A model generated the notes under the pieces. That model searched no databases. It was given only the letters and a program-made list of their open reading frames with translations, and had not been told where the DNA came from. This document shows, one piece after another, positions 17,728-26,903 of a stretch of DNA of 64,000 nt. The DNA is taken from positions 124,001 through 188,000 of the forward strand of contig JAHBYW010000004.1 of the NCBI GenBank assembly GCA_019635755.1. Reading direction: 5' to 3'. Every line of letters begins with the position of its first letter. Within the stretch, counting starts at the first letter, position 1. The DNA comes from Rhizobiaceae bacterium (GTDB lineage Bacteria; Pseudomonadota; Alphaproteobacteria; Rhizobiales; Rhizobiaceae). The translations under genes and the position numbers were made by a program.

Positions 17728-18776
17728 TGGAGCGGCTGGCGCCGGAGGAACACGATTCGCTCGACGGGGTTCCGGATCCCTCCGCAAGCCTCGTACTGGT
17801 CGGCCATGCCGCGCAAGTGTCGACGCTGACCACCGCCTACCGCGCCGGCAAACTCCCGCATGCGCTGATCCTCGCCGGCCGGCGCGGCATCGGCAAAGCC
17901 ACGTTCGCGTTCCACCTCGCGCATCACCTCCTGCGTCACCCACGTGCCGAGAAGGCCCCCGAGGCCTTCCTGCAGATCGACCCGACCGTCCCGCTCTACC
18001 GACAGGTAGCCTCCGGCGCGCATCCGTCGCTGCTCCACCTTACCCGGCCACTGAACGACAAGGGAAACGGCTTCAAGACGGTCGTCTCCGTGGATGAGAT
18101 CCGGCGCGTCGGGCACTTCCTGTCCCGCACCGCCCACGACGGCGGCTACCGCGTCGTCATCGTCGATCCGGCCGACGACATGAACCGCAACGCCGCCAAC
18201 GCGCTGCTGAAGAACCTCGAGGAGCCGCCGGCGCGCACGCTGTTTGTCCTCATCTCGCACTCGCTCGGCCGGCTGCTGCCCACCATCCGCTCGCGCTGCC
18301 AGACCGTGCGCCTCTCGCCACTGGCCGATGCCGATGTCATCGAGGTAATGGACGCGTTCGACTTCGGACCACCGGCGGATGCGGCAGAACGCGAGGCCAT
18401 GCTGCGCCACGCCGACGGCAGCCCGCGCGATGCGGTACTGATGACAGAGTATGGGGGCGGCGAGATCTCCGGCGCGATGGACAAGCTGGTCGCACTGCCG
18501 CGTGTTGCCGCGGCAGACGCGCACAAGCTGGCGGACGCGGTCGCCGGCCGTGACCGGTCGATCCAGTTTGGACTGTTCAACGATCACGCGCTGGAATTGC
18601 TGTCCGACGCCGCGCGCCAGGCGGCGATGGCTGGGGAAACGGTGCGGGCGGACCGGATCGCTGGCGTCTACGAGATGTCGCGGGTTGCGATCGTCGAGAC
18701 AGAGACCTACAATCTGGACCGCAAACAACACGCGCTGAGCATGATAAACCGCCTCAACGACGCATTTCGAATGTGA
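17727..18776 (+). CDS. holB: DNA polymerase III subunit delta'
   Basis: A 349-residue clamp-loader subunit. The N-terminal AAA+ domain has a P-loop-like AGRRGIGKATFA near residue 47, the segment VVIVDPADDMNRNAANALLKNLEEPP (sensor and arginine-finger region) and LLPTIRSRCQTVRLSPL. This is typical of alphaproteobacterial delta', which is longer at the N-terminus than in E. coli. ATG 17727 overlaps the tmk stop, so the two are translationally coupled. A hairpin follows before metG. Confidence 0.93.
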   Translation: MERLAPEEHDSLDGVPDPSASLVLVGHAAQVSTLTTAYRAGKLPHALILAGRRGIGKATFAFHLAHHLLRHPRAEKAPEAFLQIDPTVPLYRQVASGAHPSLLHLTRPLNDKGNGFKTVVSVDEIRRVGHFLSRTAHDGGYRVVIVDPADDMNRNAANALLKNLEEPPARTLFVLISHSLGRLLPTIRSRCQTVRLSPLADADVIEVMDAFDFGPPADAAEREAMLRHADGSPRDAVLMTEYGGGEISGAMDKLVALPRVAAADAHKLADAVAGRDRSIQFGLFNDHALELLSDAARQAAMAGETVRADRIAGVYEMSRVAIVETETYNLDRKQHALSMINRLNDAFRM

Positions 18777-18786
18777 AGCCGTTCCG

Positions 18787-18820
18787 CCGCCGGGTATCGG
18801 TGCCCGGCGGAGTTCCTTTT
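18787..18820 (+). terminator. Possible terminator between holB and metG
   Basis: A perfect 8-bp stem, CCGCCGGG (18787-18794) and CCCGGCGG (18803-18810), with an 8-base loop is followed by AGTTCC and then TTTT. The gap before the T run makes it a weak or partial terminator. Confidence 0.45.
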
Positions 18821-18858
18821 CGCGATCCCCCAAATCCTGACTGCGAACGGCACCCACA

Positions 18859-20409
18859 ATGTCCCGCGACACGTTCTACATCACGACCGCAATCTCGTAT
18901 CCGAACGGCAGGCCGCATATCGGCCATGCCTACGAGCTCATCGCCACCGACGCGCTGGCACGGTTCCAACGGCTCGACGGCAAGCAGGTCTATTTCCTGA
19001 CCGGCACCGACGAGCACGGCCAGAAGATGGTTCAGACGGCGCAACGCGAAGGCATGACGGCTCGTCAGCTCGCCGATCGCAACTCCGAGCTGTTCCGGCA
19101 GATGGCGGTCGCGCTGAATGCGTCGAACGACGACTTCATCCGCACCACGGAAAAGCGCCACTACGAGTCGAGCCAGGCGCTCTGGAAGGCGGTCGCCGCG
19201 ACGGGCGACATCTACAAGGGCGGCTATGCCGGCTGGTATTCGGTCCGCGACGAAGCCTATTACGGCGAGGACGAGACCGAGGTCCGTGCAGACGGCGTGC
19301 GCTACGGGGCGCAGGGCACGCCCGTGGAGTGGGTCGAGGAGGAGAGCTACTTCTTCCGCCTGTCGGCCTATCAGGACCGGCTGCTGAAGCTCTACGAGGA
19401 CAATCCTGATTTCATCGGACCGGCGGAGCGCCGCAACGAGGTCGTCAGCTTCGTGAAGTCGGGGCTGAAGGATCTCTCGGTGTCGCGCACGATCTTCGAC
19501 TGGGGCGTGCCGGTGCCGGGCGACGAGAAGCACGTGATGTATGTGTGGTTCGACGCGCTGACCAACTACATCACCGGCGTCGGCCATCCCGATCCGGACG
19601 CGAAGCTCTGGCATTTCTGGCCGGCTGACGTGCATGTCATCGGCAAGGACATCGTCCGCTTCCACGCGGTGTACTGGCCGGCCTTCCTGATGTCGGCAGG
19701 CATCGAGTTGCCGAAGCGCGTCTTCGGCCACGGCTTCCTTTTCAACCGAGGGGAGAAGATGTCGAAGTCGGTCGGCAACGTGGTCGATCCGTTCACGATG
19801 GTGGAGCACTACGGCGTCGACCAGGTCCGCTATTTCTTCCTGCGCGAGGTCCCGTTCGGGCAAGACGGCAACTACAGCCACGAGGCGATCGTCAACCGCA
19901 CCAATGCCGACCTCGCCAACGACCTCGGCAATCTGGCGCAGCGCTCGCTGTCGATGATCGCCAAGAACTGTGGCGGGCTGGTGCCGAAGCGCGGCACGCT
20001 GGCCGACTCCGACGCGGCGATCCTGGAGCAGGCGGCAGATGCGCTTGCGACCGCCCGCAAGGCAATGGCCGAGCAGGCCATCCACGTTGCGCTCGGCGCC
20101 GTGATGGGCGTCGTCGCCGAGGCAAACCGCTATTTCGCCGGCCAGGAACCCTGGGCGCTGAAGAAGACAGATCCAGCGCGGATGGAGACGGTGCTCAATA
20201 CGACGGCCGAGGTGATCCGGCGCGTCGGTATCCTTTGCCAGCCCTATATCCCGGCGTCGGCCGGCAAGCTGCTCGACCAGCTTGCCATCCCCGCTGCCGA
20301 GCGGACGTTCGGGCATGTCGCGGAGGCTCACGCGCTGGTGTCCGGCACGCCGTTGCCAGCGCCCCAGGGTGTGTTCCCGCGCTATGTCGAGGCGGAAGCG
20401 GCCGGCTGA
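18859..20409 (+). CDS. metG: Methionyl-tRNA synthetase
   Basis: A 516-residue class I synthetase charging tRNA-Met. The HIGH motif is in [14 protein letters not shown] (residues 13-26) and the KMSKS motif in [11 protein letters not shown] near residue 300. The connective domain lacks the zinc-binding cysteine knuckles of the E. coli form, and there is no C-terminal dimerisation (tRNA-binding) domain, so it belongs to the shorter MetG type common in alphaproteobacteria. The metG-tatD-MBL run is on one strand with 2-3 bases between genes, a conserved order in the group. Confidence 0.96.
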   Translation: MSRDTFYITTAISYPNGRPHIGHAYELIATDALARFQRLDGKQVYFLTGTDEHGQKMVQTAQREGMTARQLADRNSELFRQMAVALNASNDDFIRTTEKRHYESSQALWKAVAATGDIYKGGYAGWYSVRDEAYYGEDETEVRADGVRYGAQGTPVEWVEEESYFFRLSAYQDRLLKLYEDNPDFIGPAERRNEVVSFVKSGLKDLSVSRTIFDWGVPVPGDEKHVMYVWFDALTNYITGVGHPDPDAKLWHFWPADVHVIGKDIVRFHAVYWPAFLMSAGIELPKRVFGHGFLFNRGEKMSKSVGNVVDPFTMVEHYGVDQVRYFFLREVPFGQDGNYSHEAIVNRTNADLANDLGNLAQRSLSMIAKNCGGLVPKRGTLADSDAAILEQAADALATARKAMAEQAIHVALGAVMGVVAEANRYFAGQEPWALKKTDPARMETVLNTTAEVIRRVGILCQPYIPASAGKLLDQLAIPAAERTFGHVAEAHALVSGTPLPAPQGVFPRYVEAEAAG

Positions 20410-20411
20410 AG

Positions 20412-21206
20412 ATGCTTGTCGACAGCCACTGCCATCTCGATTTCCCGGACTTCGCGGAGGAGCGGGCAGCGGTCGTCGCACGCGCAGTGGCGGCGGGCGT
20501 CGAGCGCATGGTCACGATCTCGACGCGGGTGAAGCGCTTCGACCAGGTGCTGGCGATCGCGGAAGCGCATGACGAGGTGTTCTGCTCGGTCGGCACGCAT
20601 CCCCACAATGCGGCCGAGGAACTCGACGTGACGGCCTCCGACCTCGTCCGGCTCTCGCGACACCCCAAGGTCGTTGCGATCGGCGAGGCAGGGCTCGACT
20701 ACCACTACGACAAGTCCCCGCGCCCGGCCCAGGCCCAGGGTTTTCGCACGCACATCGCCGCGGCGCGCGGGACGCAGCTGCCACTCGTCATCCATGCGCG
20801 CGAGGCCGACGACGACATGGCGGCGATCCTCGAGGAAGAAAGCGGGCAGGGGGCTTTCCCCTTCGTCATGCACTGCTTTTCGTCCGGTCGGCGCCTTGCC
20901 GAGCGGGCGCTGGCGCTGGGGGGCTATGTCTCCTTTTCCGGCATTCTGACCTTCCGAAACTCGGAGGCGCTGCGGGCGATCGCACGCGACGTGCCGCGCG
21001 ACCGGCTGCTGGTCGAGACCGATGCGCCCTATCTCGCGCCGATCCCGTTTCGCGGAAAACGCAACGAACCGGCCTATGTGGCGCATACAGCCAAGGTGCT
21101 GGCCGAGACGATCGGGGTCGATCCGGATGACATCGCTGCCATTACGACCGAGAATTTCCTTCGACTTTTCAGCAAGATGCCGCGGCCCGCGCTGAAGGCG
21201 GCCTGA
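20412..21206 (+). CDS. tatD: TatD family metal-dependent hydrolase (DNase)
   Basis: A 264-residue TIM-barrel hydrolase. The metal-binding signature begins DSHCHLDF, with further ligands in SVGTHPHNA, AIGEAGLDYHYD, HARE, MHCFS and VETDAPYLAP, all in the family order. TatD proteins have 3'-5' exonuclease activity and the YcfH/YabD branch is the common partner of metG. ATG 20412 lies two bases after the metG stop, so the two are co-transcribed. The physiological substrate here is inferred. Confidence 0.94.
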   Translation: MLVDSHCHLDFPDFAEERAAVVARAVAAGVERMVTISTRVKRFDQVLAIAEAHDEVFCSVGTHPHNAAEELDVTASDLVRLSRHPKVVAIGEAGLDYHYDKSPRPAQAQGFRTHIAAARGTQLPLVIHAREADDDMAAILEEESGQGAFPFVMHCFSSGRRLAERALALGGYVSFSGILTFRNSEALRAIARDVPRDRLLVETDAPYLAPIPFRGKRNEPAYVAHTAKVLAETIGVDPDDIAAITTENFLRLFSKMPRPALKAA

Positions 21207-21209
21207 CAC

Positions 21210-22049
21210 GTGCCCGATCACTTGCTCGATCACCGGCCCGACACCCTGCGCTTCACCATCCTCGGCTGCGGTTCCTCGCCCGGCACGCCCCGCATCACCG
21301 GCGATTGGGGCGACTGCGATCCCACCAACCCGAAAAACCGCCGGACGCGCGCGGCTGCGATGGCGGAACGGATCGGCCCGAACGGCGTCACGCGCGTCGT
21401 CATCGACACCGGCCCGGACTTCCGCGAGCAGATGCTGCGCGCGGGGGTCGATCGCCTCGACGCCGCGATCTACACGCATGCGCATGCCGACCATATCCAT
21501 GGGATCGATGATCTGCGCGGCTATGTGCTCGACCAGCGCCGGCTGATGGACGTCCATTGCGACCAGCCGACGCTGACCCGGCTGATGGATTCGTTCGGCT
21601 ACTGCTTCACGACACCGATCGGCAGCTCCTATCCGCCAATCCTAAAGGCGCGCCTGTTCGAACACGACCGGCCGGTGGTCGTCGACGGCGCCGGAGGCCC
21701 GATCGCGTTCGAGCCGCTGCCGCAAATCCATGGCGACATTGTCTCGCTGGGGTTCCGGATCGGCTCACTGGCCTATTGCCCTGACGTCAGCGACTTCCCG
21801 GCGGCGACGGTCGAGCGCCTGCATGGCCTCGACGTGCTCATCCTCGACGCGCTGCAATACCGGTCGCATCCAAGCCATCTGTCGCTCGACCAGGCGCTCG
21901 GCTGGATCGCGCGGTTCGCGCCGAAACGCGCCATCCTGACTCACATGCACGTTCCGCTGGACTACGCGACCGTCATGAACGCCACGCCGGACGGCGTCGA
22001 GCCGGCCTATGACGGCCTGCGGATTGACATGCCGTACGGCGTGCTGTGA
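21210..22049 (+). CDS. MBL-fold metallo-hydrolase (PhnP-like phosphodiesterase family)
   Basis: A 279-residue metallo-beta-lactamase-fold protein. The metal signature THAHADHIHGIDDLRG (HxHxDH) is complete, followed by CPDVSDFP and the late ligand in LTHMHVPLDY. An N-terminal FTILGCGSSPGTPRITGDWG segment with GDCDPTNPKNRRTR is typical of the group annotated as phosphoribosyl 1,2-cyclic phosphate phosphodiesterase-like. Start GTG 21210 is three bases after tatD. The true substrate is unknown; the metG-tatD-MBL association suggests nucleic acid or nucleotide turnover, which is inference. Confidence 0.87.
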   Translation: MPDHLLDHRPDTLRFTILGCGSSPGTPRITGDWGDCDPTNPKNRRTRAAAMAERIGPNGVTRVVIDTGPDFREQMLRAGVDRLDAAIYTHAHADHIHGIDDLRGYVLDQRRLMDVHCDQPTLTRLMDSFGYCFTTPIGSSYPPILKARLFEHDRPVVVDGAGGPIAFEPLPQIHGDIVSLGFRIGSLAYCPDVSDFPAATVERLHGLDVLILDALQYRSHPSHLSLDQALGWIARFAPKRAILTHMHVPLDYATVMNATPDGVEPAYDGLRIDMPYGVL

Positions 22050-22189
22050 AGCCTGAAAGGAAGGCTCCGGTTGTCTCAGAGTCTTTCCGCAATCCATTGA
22101 TATAAAAACGCAATCTCCAACTACCGCCCTGCAGGATAAGTTCCATAATATATCTTATGCGACTTTTATCGGGACGTAAGAGGAGCTCG

Positions 22190-22699
22190 TCACGTCTCGA
22201 GATCGAGCCTGAACGGCACGCCCTCCATCGCGTCCGCGCCCCGGCCGATGGCCTCGATGGCGGCGACCATCCGCCCTTTCCGCCCCATGATGGCGTCGGC
22301 GATGCTCACCAGCCGGATGTTCGGCGTCGCCGACGGCGATGCCCGGCGGAGCGCGTCCGCCAGGCGGCGTTCGTCAGCCTTCGGCGAAAGCGCGGCGGCG
22401 ACGATGTAGGCGGTGGCCGTGGAGCGGCTGATGCCGGCGAAGCAGTTGACCACCAGTGGCTTGGATCGATCCCAGCCATTGGCGAACGCCAGAATCGCCT
22501 GCACATGATCGAGGCCCGGCGGCGTCATGTCCGGCTGCTCTACCGTGATATCGTGCATCGTGAGCAGCAGATGGTCGGTCGCCAGGAGGCTCGCCGGCCG
22601 CTCCATAGGGGTCCCGGCGCTCAGCAGCGAGATGAGGCGACGTGCGCCGACGGACGTGACAGTTTCGGCGACCCGTGAGAGCGAGCAGACGTAGATCAT
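22190..22699 (-). CDS. Tyrosine/dual-specificity phosphatase family protein
   Basis: A 169-residue protein with the phosphatase loop C86-F-A-G-I-S-R92-S (Cx5R), an upstream HDI segment that may hold the general-acid Asp, and an N-terminus MIYVCSLSRV. It contains no signal peptide. The gene starts by overlapping the cobC stop by four bases (22696-22699), so it is the downstream partner of cobC in one transcript. No phosphatase is a standard member of the pathway by this name, although the cobalamin-phosphate and ribazole-phosphate steps need phosphatase activity. Start ATG 22699 was chosen because it coincides with the overlap. The 140-bp spacer after it (22050-22189) is A/T-rich and holds nothing recognisable. 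Confidence 0.8.
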   Translation of the reverse strand: MIYVCSLSRVAETVTSVGARRLISLLSAGTPMERPASLLATDHLLLTMHDITVEQPDMTPPGLDHVQAILAFANGWDRSKPLVVNCFAGISRSTATAYIVAAALSPKADERRLADALRRASPSATPNIRLVSIADAIMGRKGRMVAAIEAIGRGADAMEGVPFRLDLET

Positions 22700-23739
22700 G
22701 GCGCGATGGCAACCTTTGCGGCCTGGGCCCACGATGCCAGCGCACCGGCGAGACGGGCGATATCGGCCTCTCCCGCAGGCAGGCCGATCCTGAGACGGTC
22801 GGGCAGAGCGTCGAAGCGGCGGACCAGGATGCCCTGCCCGCCGAGCGTTTCATACAGTCCCTGTGCGTCGTCGTGACGGGCGAAGCGGAACAGGTCGGTA
22901 CCGCCGGTAACCTGGATATCCACTGCGCGCAGCAATACGTCGAGCGCTCCAGCCTCCCGCGTCAGGCGAACGCGCATGGCCTGCTGCCACGGCTGGTCGG
23001 CCAGCGCCGCCAGCCCGTATTCCAATGCGGGTCCCGCAACGGCCCATGGACCCAGCTGGGCCTCGAGCCGCGCCGCCGTGGCCTGCGCGGCAATGGCGAA
23101 ACCCAGTCGCACGCCGGCCAGACCGAAGAATTTGCCGAAGGACCGCAGGACGATCAGGCCGCCCTGCTCGACTTCGTCGGCGACGCTCGCGCCTTCGGGA
23201 CCGACATCCATGAAGGCTTCGTCGACGACCAGCATCCCACCCCGTGCCCGCAGATCGGCCGCGAGATCAAGGAGTTGGCGGCGGGGGACGATCCGGCCGT
23301 CCGGATTGTTGGGATTGACGGCGATCGCCAGGTCGGCGCCAAACAGGTCCTCGAACCGCGCCACCTCGGCAACTTGGTGACCGGCGGTTCTGGCGGCGTG
23401 GGCGTGCTCGGCATAGGTCGGCGTGAAGATCGCCGCCCTGCCCGGCGGCACGAGCCCGGCAACGAGCGGCAGGAGAATTTGCGTTCCGGGCGCCGCGGCC
23501 AGGTTGGCTGCGGACGGGGCGCGGTAGGCCGCGGCCGCGACCCTCTTCAACTGCTGCAGTCGCGCGGCTTCCGGCAGGCGCGTCAGAGCGGTGGCCGGCA
23601 GCTCGAAAAGTGGATAGGAGTGCGGGTTGATACCGGTCGACAGGTCGAGCCAGGGCCGGGGCGCGTCCGGGAACCTGGCCGCTGCCGCCGCCAGATTGCC
23701 ACCGTGCTCGATGACCTCGGAAACCGCCTGAAGCGCCAT
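22696..23739 (-). CDS. cobC: Threonine-phosphate decarboxylase (CobC)
   Basis: A 347-residue PLP enzyme of aminotransferase fold I that makes (R)-1-amino-2-propanol phosphate for the cobinamide side chain; it is called CobD in Salmonella. The features are HGGNLAAAAARFP at the start, DLSTGINPHSYP, NPNNPDGR for cofactor binding, and the PLP lysine in SFGKFFGLAGVRLGF. Its start codon shares a CATG with cobD on the opposite strand, so its promoter must lie within cobD or farther upstream. It is followed by a phosphatase gene that overlaps its stop. Confidence 0.92.
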   Translation of the reverse strand: MALQAVSEVIEHGGNLAAAAARFPDAPRPWLDLSTGINPHSYPLFELPATALTRLPEAARLQQLKRVAAAAYRAPSAANLAAAPGTQILLPLVAGLVPPGRAAIFTPTYAEHAHAARTAGHQVAEVARFEDLFGADLAIAVNPNNPDGRIVPRRQLLDLAADLRARGGMLVVDEAFMDVGPEGASVADEVEQGGLIVLRSFGKFFGLAGVRLGFAIAAQATAARLEAQLGPWAVAGPALEYGLAALADQPWQQAMRVRLTREAGALDVLLRAVDIQVTGGTDLFRFARHDDAQGLYETLGGQGILVRRFDALPDRLRIGLPAGEADIARLAGALASWAQAAKVAIAP

Positions 23740-24712
23740 GTTCCTCTTCCTAGCCCTGTCCGCGCTTCTGGCCGAGATCGTGCTCGGCTATCCCGCCTGG
23801 CTGTTCCGGGCCATCGGCCACCCGGTGAGCTGGATCGGCAGGCTCATAGGATACCTCGACCGCATGCTCAACCGCGCGGCCTGGAGCGACGGCAGACGTC
23901 GCCTTGCCGGCGTCTTCACCCTTCTCGTCCTCGTCGCCCTGCCCGCGGCCTTGGCCTGGGGCGTGGCGGTCTACTTCGCGCCGCTGCCTTATCTGGGTCT
24001 GGCGCTGGTCGCGGTGCTTGCCAGCAGCCTGCTCGCGCAGCGCAGCCTTGCCAGCCATGTGTCGGCGGTGGCCAAGGCGCTCGAGGACAAGGGGCTGGAG
24101 GCCGGCCGGGCGGCCGTCTCGCGCATCGTCGGCCGCGACCCGGAAAGGCTGGACGAACCGGCCGTCTGCCGTGCCGCGATCGAGAGCCTGGCGGAGAACT
24201 TCTCCGACGGCGTCGTGGCGCCGGCGTTCTGGCTGGCGGCCGGAGGATTGCCGGCCGGCGTCGCCTACAAGGCGATCAACACGGCCGACAGCATGATCGG
24301 ACACAAGAACGACCGCTACCGCGCTTTCGGCTGGGCCGCTGCGCGGCTTGACGACCTGGTCAATCTGCCGGCGTCGCGGCTGTCTGGGGTGCTCGTCGTC
24401 GCCGCTGCCGCGATCGTCCCGGGCGCCGGTCCGGGTGCTGCCTGGCAGGCGATCCGACGCGACGCCCACAGGCACAGGTCGCCAAACGCAGGATGGCCGG
24501 AGGCGGCGATGGCCGGCGCCCTGGGCATTTCGATCGCCGGGGCGCGGCACTATGGGGGCGTGCTGGTCCAGGATGCCGAAATGGGCATGGGCGGAAGGCG
24601 GGAACTCACCACGGCCGATATCCGGCTCGCGCTCACGATCTATTGGGTGGCCGACCTGTTGCTGATCGGGCTGATCGGCATCGGCGCCCTCGCCTTCAGC
24701 CTGCCAGGGTGA
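23738..24712 (+). CDS. cobD: Adenosylcobinamide-phosphate synthase (CobD/CbiB)
   Basis: A 324-residue membrane protein that attaches aminopropanol (phosphate) to adenosylcobyric acid. Hydrophobic segments occur at residues 1-25 and 50-100 and near the C-terminus. The family hallmarks are [53 protein letters not shown] and [13 protein letters not shown]. It is inverted relative to both neighbours: ATG 23738 shares a CATG with the cobC start, and the last 17 bases overlap the end of cobQ on the other strand. It therefore sits alone on the plus strand inside the minus-strand cob run. Confidence 0.95.
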   Translation: MFLFLALSALLAEIVLGYPAWLFRAIGHPVSWIGRLIGYLDRMLNRAAWSDGRRRLAGVFTLLVLVALPAALAWGVAVYFAPLPYLGLALVAVLASSLLAQRSLASHVSAVAKALEDKGLEAGRAAVSRIVGRDPERLDEPAVCRAAIESLAENFSDGVVAPAFWLAAGGLPAGVAYKAINTADSMIGHKNDRYRAFGWAAARLDDLVNLPASRLSGVLVVAAAAIVPGAGPGAAWQAIRRDAHRHRSPNAGWPEAAMAGALGISIAGARHYGGVLVQDAEMGMGGRRELTTADIRLALTIYWVADLLLIGLIGIGALAFSLPG

Positions 24713-26159
24713 GCATCGCGTCGACATCGAGGTGCGTTTCGCAATGGACCGCAAGCGCGTCCAGCGTCGCGTCGACCGACGCTTCGTAGTCGAGGCCTGA
24801 CGGTGCGCCGCCCAGCCTTTCCAGCCAGACGCCGCGCTGGCGGTCGTCGGAAAACAGGCCATGGACGTAGGTGCCGGAAGCCCGGCCGTCCGGCGACACC
24901 GCGCCATCGCTGGAGCCGTCGGCCAGCGTCGAGAACCGCCGGGCACGGTCCGGCCCGTCCGTTTCGCCCATATGCATTTCGTAGCCGGAGAACGGCGCGC
25001 CGTCTGCCGTCACGCCCGTGACGGCGACGAGGCGCTTGGCGTCCGAAATCCGGGTTTCGACGTCCAGCAGGCCGAGGCCCGGAACGGTCTGAGGCGCGCC
25101 TTCGACGCCATCGGGGTCGGCGAGCACGCGGCCCAGCATCTGGTAGCCGCCACAGAGGCCCAGCACGCGCCCTCCCCGCCGGACATGCGCGGCGACGTCG
25201 ATGTCGAAGCCGGCGGCGCGAAGCGCGGCAAGGTCGGCGATGGTCGATTTGGAACCGAGCAGCAGCACCAGGTCGGCATCCCCCGGCAGCGCGGCGCCCG
25301 GCCAGACGCGGACGATCTCGACCGAGGGCTCGGCGTCGAGCGGATCAAGGTCGTCGAAATTCGACACATGCGGCAGGATCGGCACGGCGATGCGGATCGT
25401 CGCCGCTGACCGTCGTCGGTGGGCCTTGGCAGCGGACAAGCCCAGCGCATCCTCCGCCGGCAGCTTCCGGGCGTCGGGAAAATGCGGCAGCAGTCCGATA
25501 GGCGCCCAGCCAGTGAGGCTTTCGAGCGTCGCCATGCCGCTGGCGAACAGGGCTGGATCGCCGCGGAAGCGATTGACGATGAAACCGCGGATCTGCGCGG
25601 CGTCGGCTGCATCCACCACCGTCTTCGTGCCGGCGATCGAGGCGATCACCCCTCCCCGGTCGATGTCGCCGATGAGGATGACCGGCACGTCGGCGGCGCG
25701 GGCGAAGCCCATGTTCGCGATATCGTTGGTCCGAAGATTGATCTCCGAAGCGCTGCCCGCGCCCTCGACAAGAACGATGTCCGCCTCCGCCTTCAGGCGC
25801 GCGAAACTGTCCAGCACGGCGGGCATGAGTTTCGGCTTGATAGACTGGTACTCCGCCGCCTTGGCGGTCCCGTACACCCTGCCCTGCACGACGATCTGCG
25901 CGCCGGTCTCGCTCTGGGGTTTCAGCAGCACCGGATTCATGTGGACACTCGGCGGAATGCGCGCGGCGCGCGCCTGCAGCGCCTGCGCGCGGCCGATCTC
26001 GCCCCCGTCGGCCGCGACAGCCGCGTTGTTCGACATGTTCTGCGGCTTGAACGGGCGAACCGTGAGGCCGCGATTGGAAAGCGCGCGGCAGAGGCCGGCC
26101 ACGACCAGCGACTTGCCGACGTCGGAGCCGGTGCCCTGGAACATCAGGGCGCGGGGCAT
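24696..26159 (-). CDS. cobQ: Cobyric acid synthase
   Basis: A 487-residue glutamine-dependent amidotransferase that amidates four peripheral carboxylates of adenosylcobyrinic acid a,c-diamide. The N-terminal ATPase begins [19 protein letters not shown] with [11 protein letters not shown]. The C-terminal glutaminase domain carries the nucleophilic Cys in [13 protein letters not shown] and a conserved YEMHMGET. It is separated from upstream cobO by 144 bp holding a palindromic repeat (26192-26272), so cobQ may depend on read-through. Its 3' end overlaps cobD. Confidence 0.96.
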   Translation of the reverse strand: MPRALMFQGTGSDVGKSLVVAGLCRALSNRGLTVRPFKPQNMSNNAAVAADGGEIGRAQALQARAARIPPSVHMNPVLLKPQSETGAQIVVQGRVYGTAKAAEYQSIKPKLMPAVLDSFARLKAEADIVLVEGAGSASEINLRTNDIANMGFARAADVPVILIGDIDRGGVIASIAGTKTVVDAADAAQIRGFIVNRFRGDPALFASGMATLESLTGWAPIGLLPHFPDARKLPAEDALGLSAAKAHRRRSAATIRIAVPILPHVSNFDDLDPLDAEPSVEIVRVWPGAALPGDADLVLLLGSKSTIADLAALRAAGFDIDVAAHVRRGGRVLGLCGGYQMLGRVLADPDGVEGAPQTVPGLGLLDVETRISDAKRLVAVTGVTADGAPFSGYEMHMGETDGPDRARRFSTLADGSSDGAVSPDGRASGTYVHGLFSDDRQRGVWLERLGGAPSGLDYEASVDATLDALAVHCETHLDVDAMLTLAG

Positions 26160-26191
26160 CGGCTCTGTCCCACTTTTGGCACCAGTGTACC

Positions 26192-26272
26192 CCCACCCCT
26201 AACCCCTCCCCGCAAGGGGGACCGGGACGCGGCAGCTTCCGCTCCCCTTTGCGGGGAGAGGTTAGGGGTGGG
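26192..26272. repeat. Palindromic intergenic repeat between cobO and cobQ
   Basis: An 81-bp imperfect inverted repeat. The left arm (26192-26219) starts CCCACCCCTAACCCCTCCCC. The right arm (26244-26272) ends GAGAGGTTAGGGGTGGG and matches the reverse complement of the left with one mismatch and one extra T. The 24-bp centre has no clear structure. It looks like one of the dispersed intergenic palindromes of Hyphomicrobiales rather than a standard terminator, although as RNA it would form a strong hairpin within the cob transcript. Confidence 0.8.
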
Positions 26273-26303
26273 CGTCGGATTGGATCGCTGGGTCCGCGCC
26301 AAG

Positions 26304-26903
26304 CTAGAACTCTATCCCCTGCTGCGCCTTAACCCCGGCGCCGAAATGGTGCTTCACCAACGTCATCTCGGTCACCAGGTCGGCGGCATCGATGAGCGGC
26401 TGCTTTGCATTGCGGCCGGTGACGACGACATGCAGGTCCGGCCGGCGAGCCTTAAGCGCCGCCACGACCGCGTCGAGATCGAGATAGTCGTACCGCAGCG
26501 CAATGTTGAGCTCGTCCAGGATCACCAGACCGAGCGTCGGGTCGACGATCAGTTCCCTCGCCTTCTCCCAGGCACGCGCGGCCGCCGCCACGTCGCGGTC
26601 GCGGTCCTGCGTCTCCCAGGTGAAGCCCTCGCCCATCGTGTGCCAGACGACCTTGTCGCCGAAGGAGGCCAGCGCGTCCTTCTCGCCGGTGTGCCATGCG
26701 CCCTTGATGAACTGGACGATGCCGACGCGGCGGCCGTAACCCAGCATGCGGAGCGCCAGGCCGAAGGCCGCCGTCGACTTGCCCTTGCCCGGACCGGTGT
26801 TGACGATGAGAAGTCCCTTCTCGATCGTCTTGGACGCCACTTCGGCGTCCTGCACCGCCTTGCGTTTTGCCATCTTGGCGCGATGGCGTTCGGCGTCCGC
26901 CAT
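26304..26903 (-). CDS. cobO: Cob(I)yrinic acid a,c-diamide adenosyltransferase
   Basis: A 199-residue adenosyltransferase of the CobO/BtuR type that transfers the adenosyl group of ATP to the cob(I)alt corrinoid. The P-loop NTGPGKGKSTAAFG is near residue 35, followed by VGIVQFIKGAW and ILDELNIALRYDYLD. The start ATG overlaps the cobP stop (TGATG), so the two are translationally coupled. The C-terminus KAQQGIEF is typical. Confidence 0.95.
   Translation of the reverse strand: MADAERHRAKMAKRKAVQDAEVASKTIEKGLLIVNTGPGKGKSTAAFGLALRMLGYGRRVGIVQFIKGAWHTGEKDALASFGDKVVWHTMGEGFTWETQDRDRDVAAAARAWEKARELIVDPTLGLVILDELNIALRYDYLDLDAVVAALKARRPDLHVVVTGRNAKQPLIDAADLVTEMTLVKHHFGAGVKAQQGIEF

Noticed and set aside
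18754-20481. A 575-residue open frame antisense to metG
   Set aside because: GC-rich coding DNA gives long antisense frames by chance. metG has complete HIGH and KMSKS motifs, and the antisense protein matches nothing I know.
22675-24351. A 558-residue plus-strand frame across cobC and cobD
   Set aside because: It overlaps two recognised cobalamin genes in other frames and has no family features.
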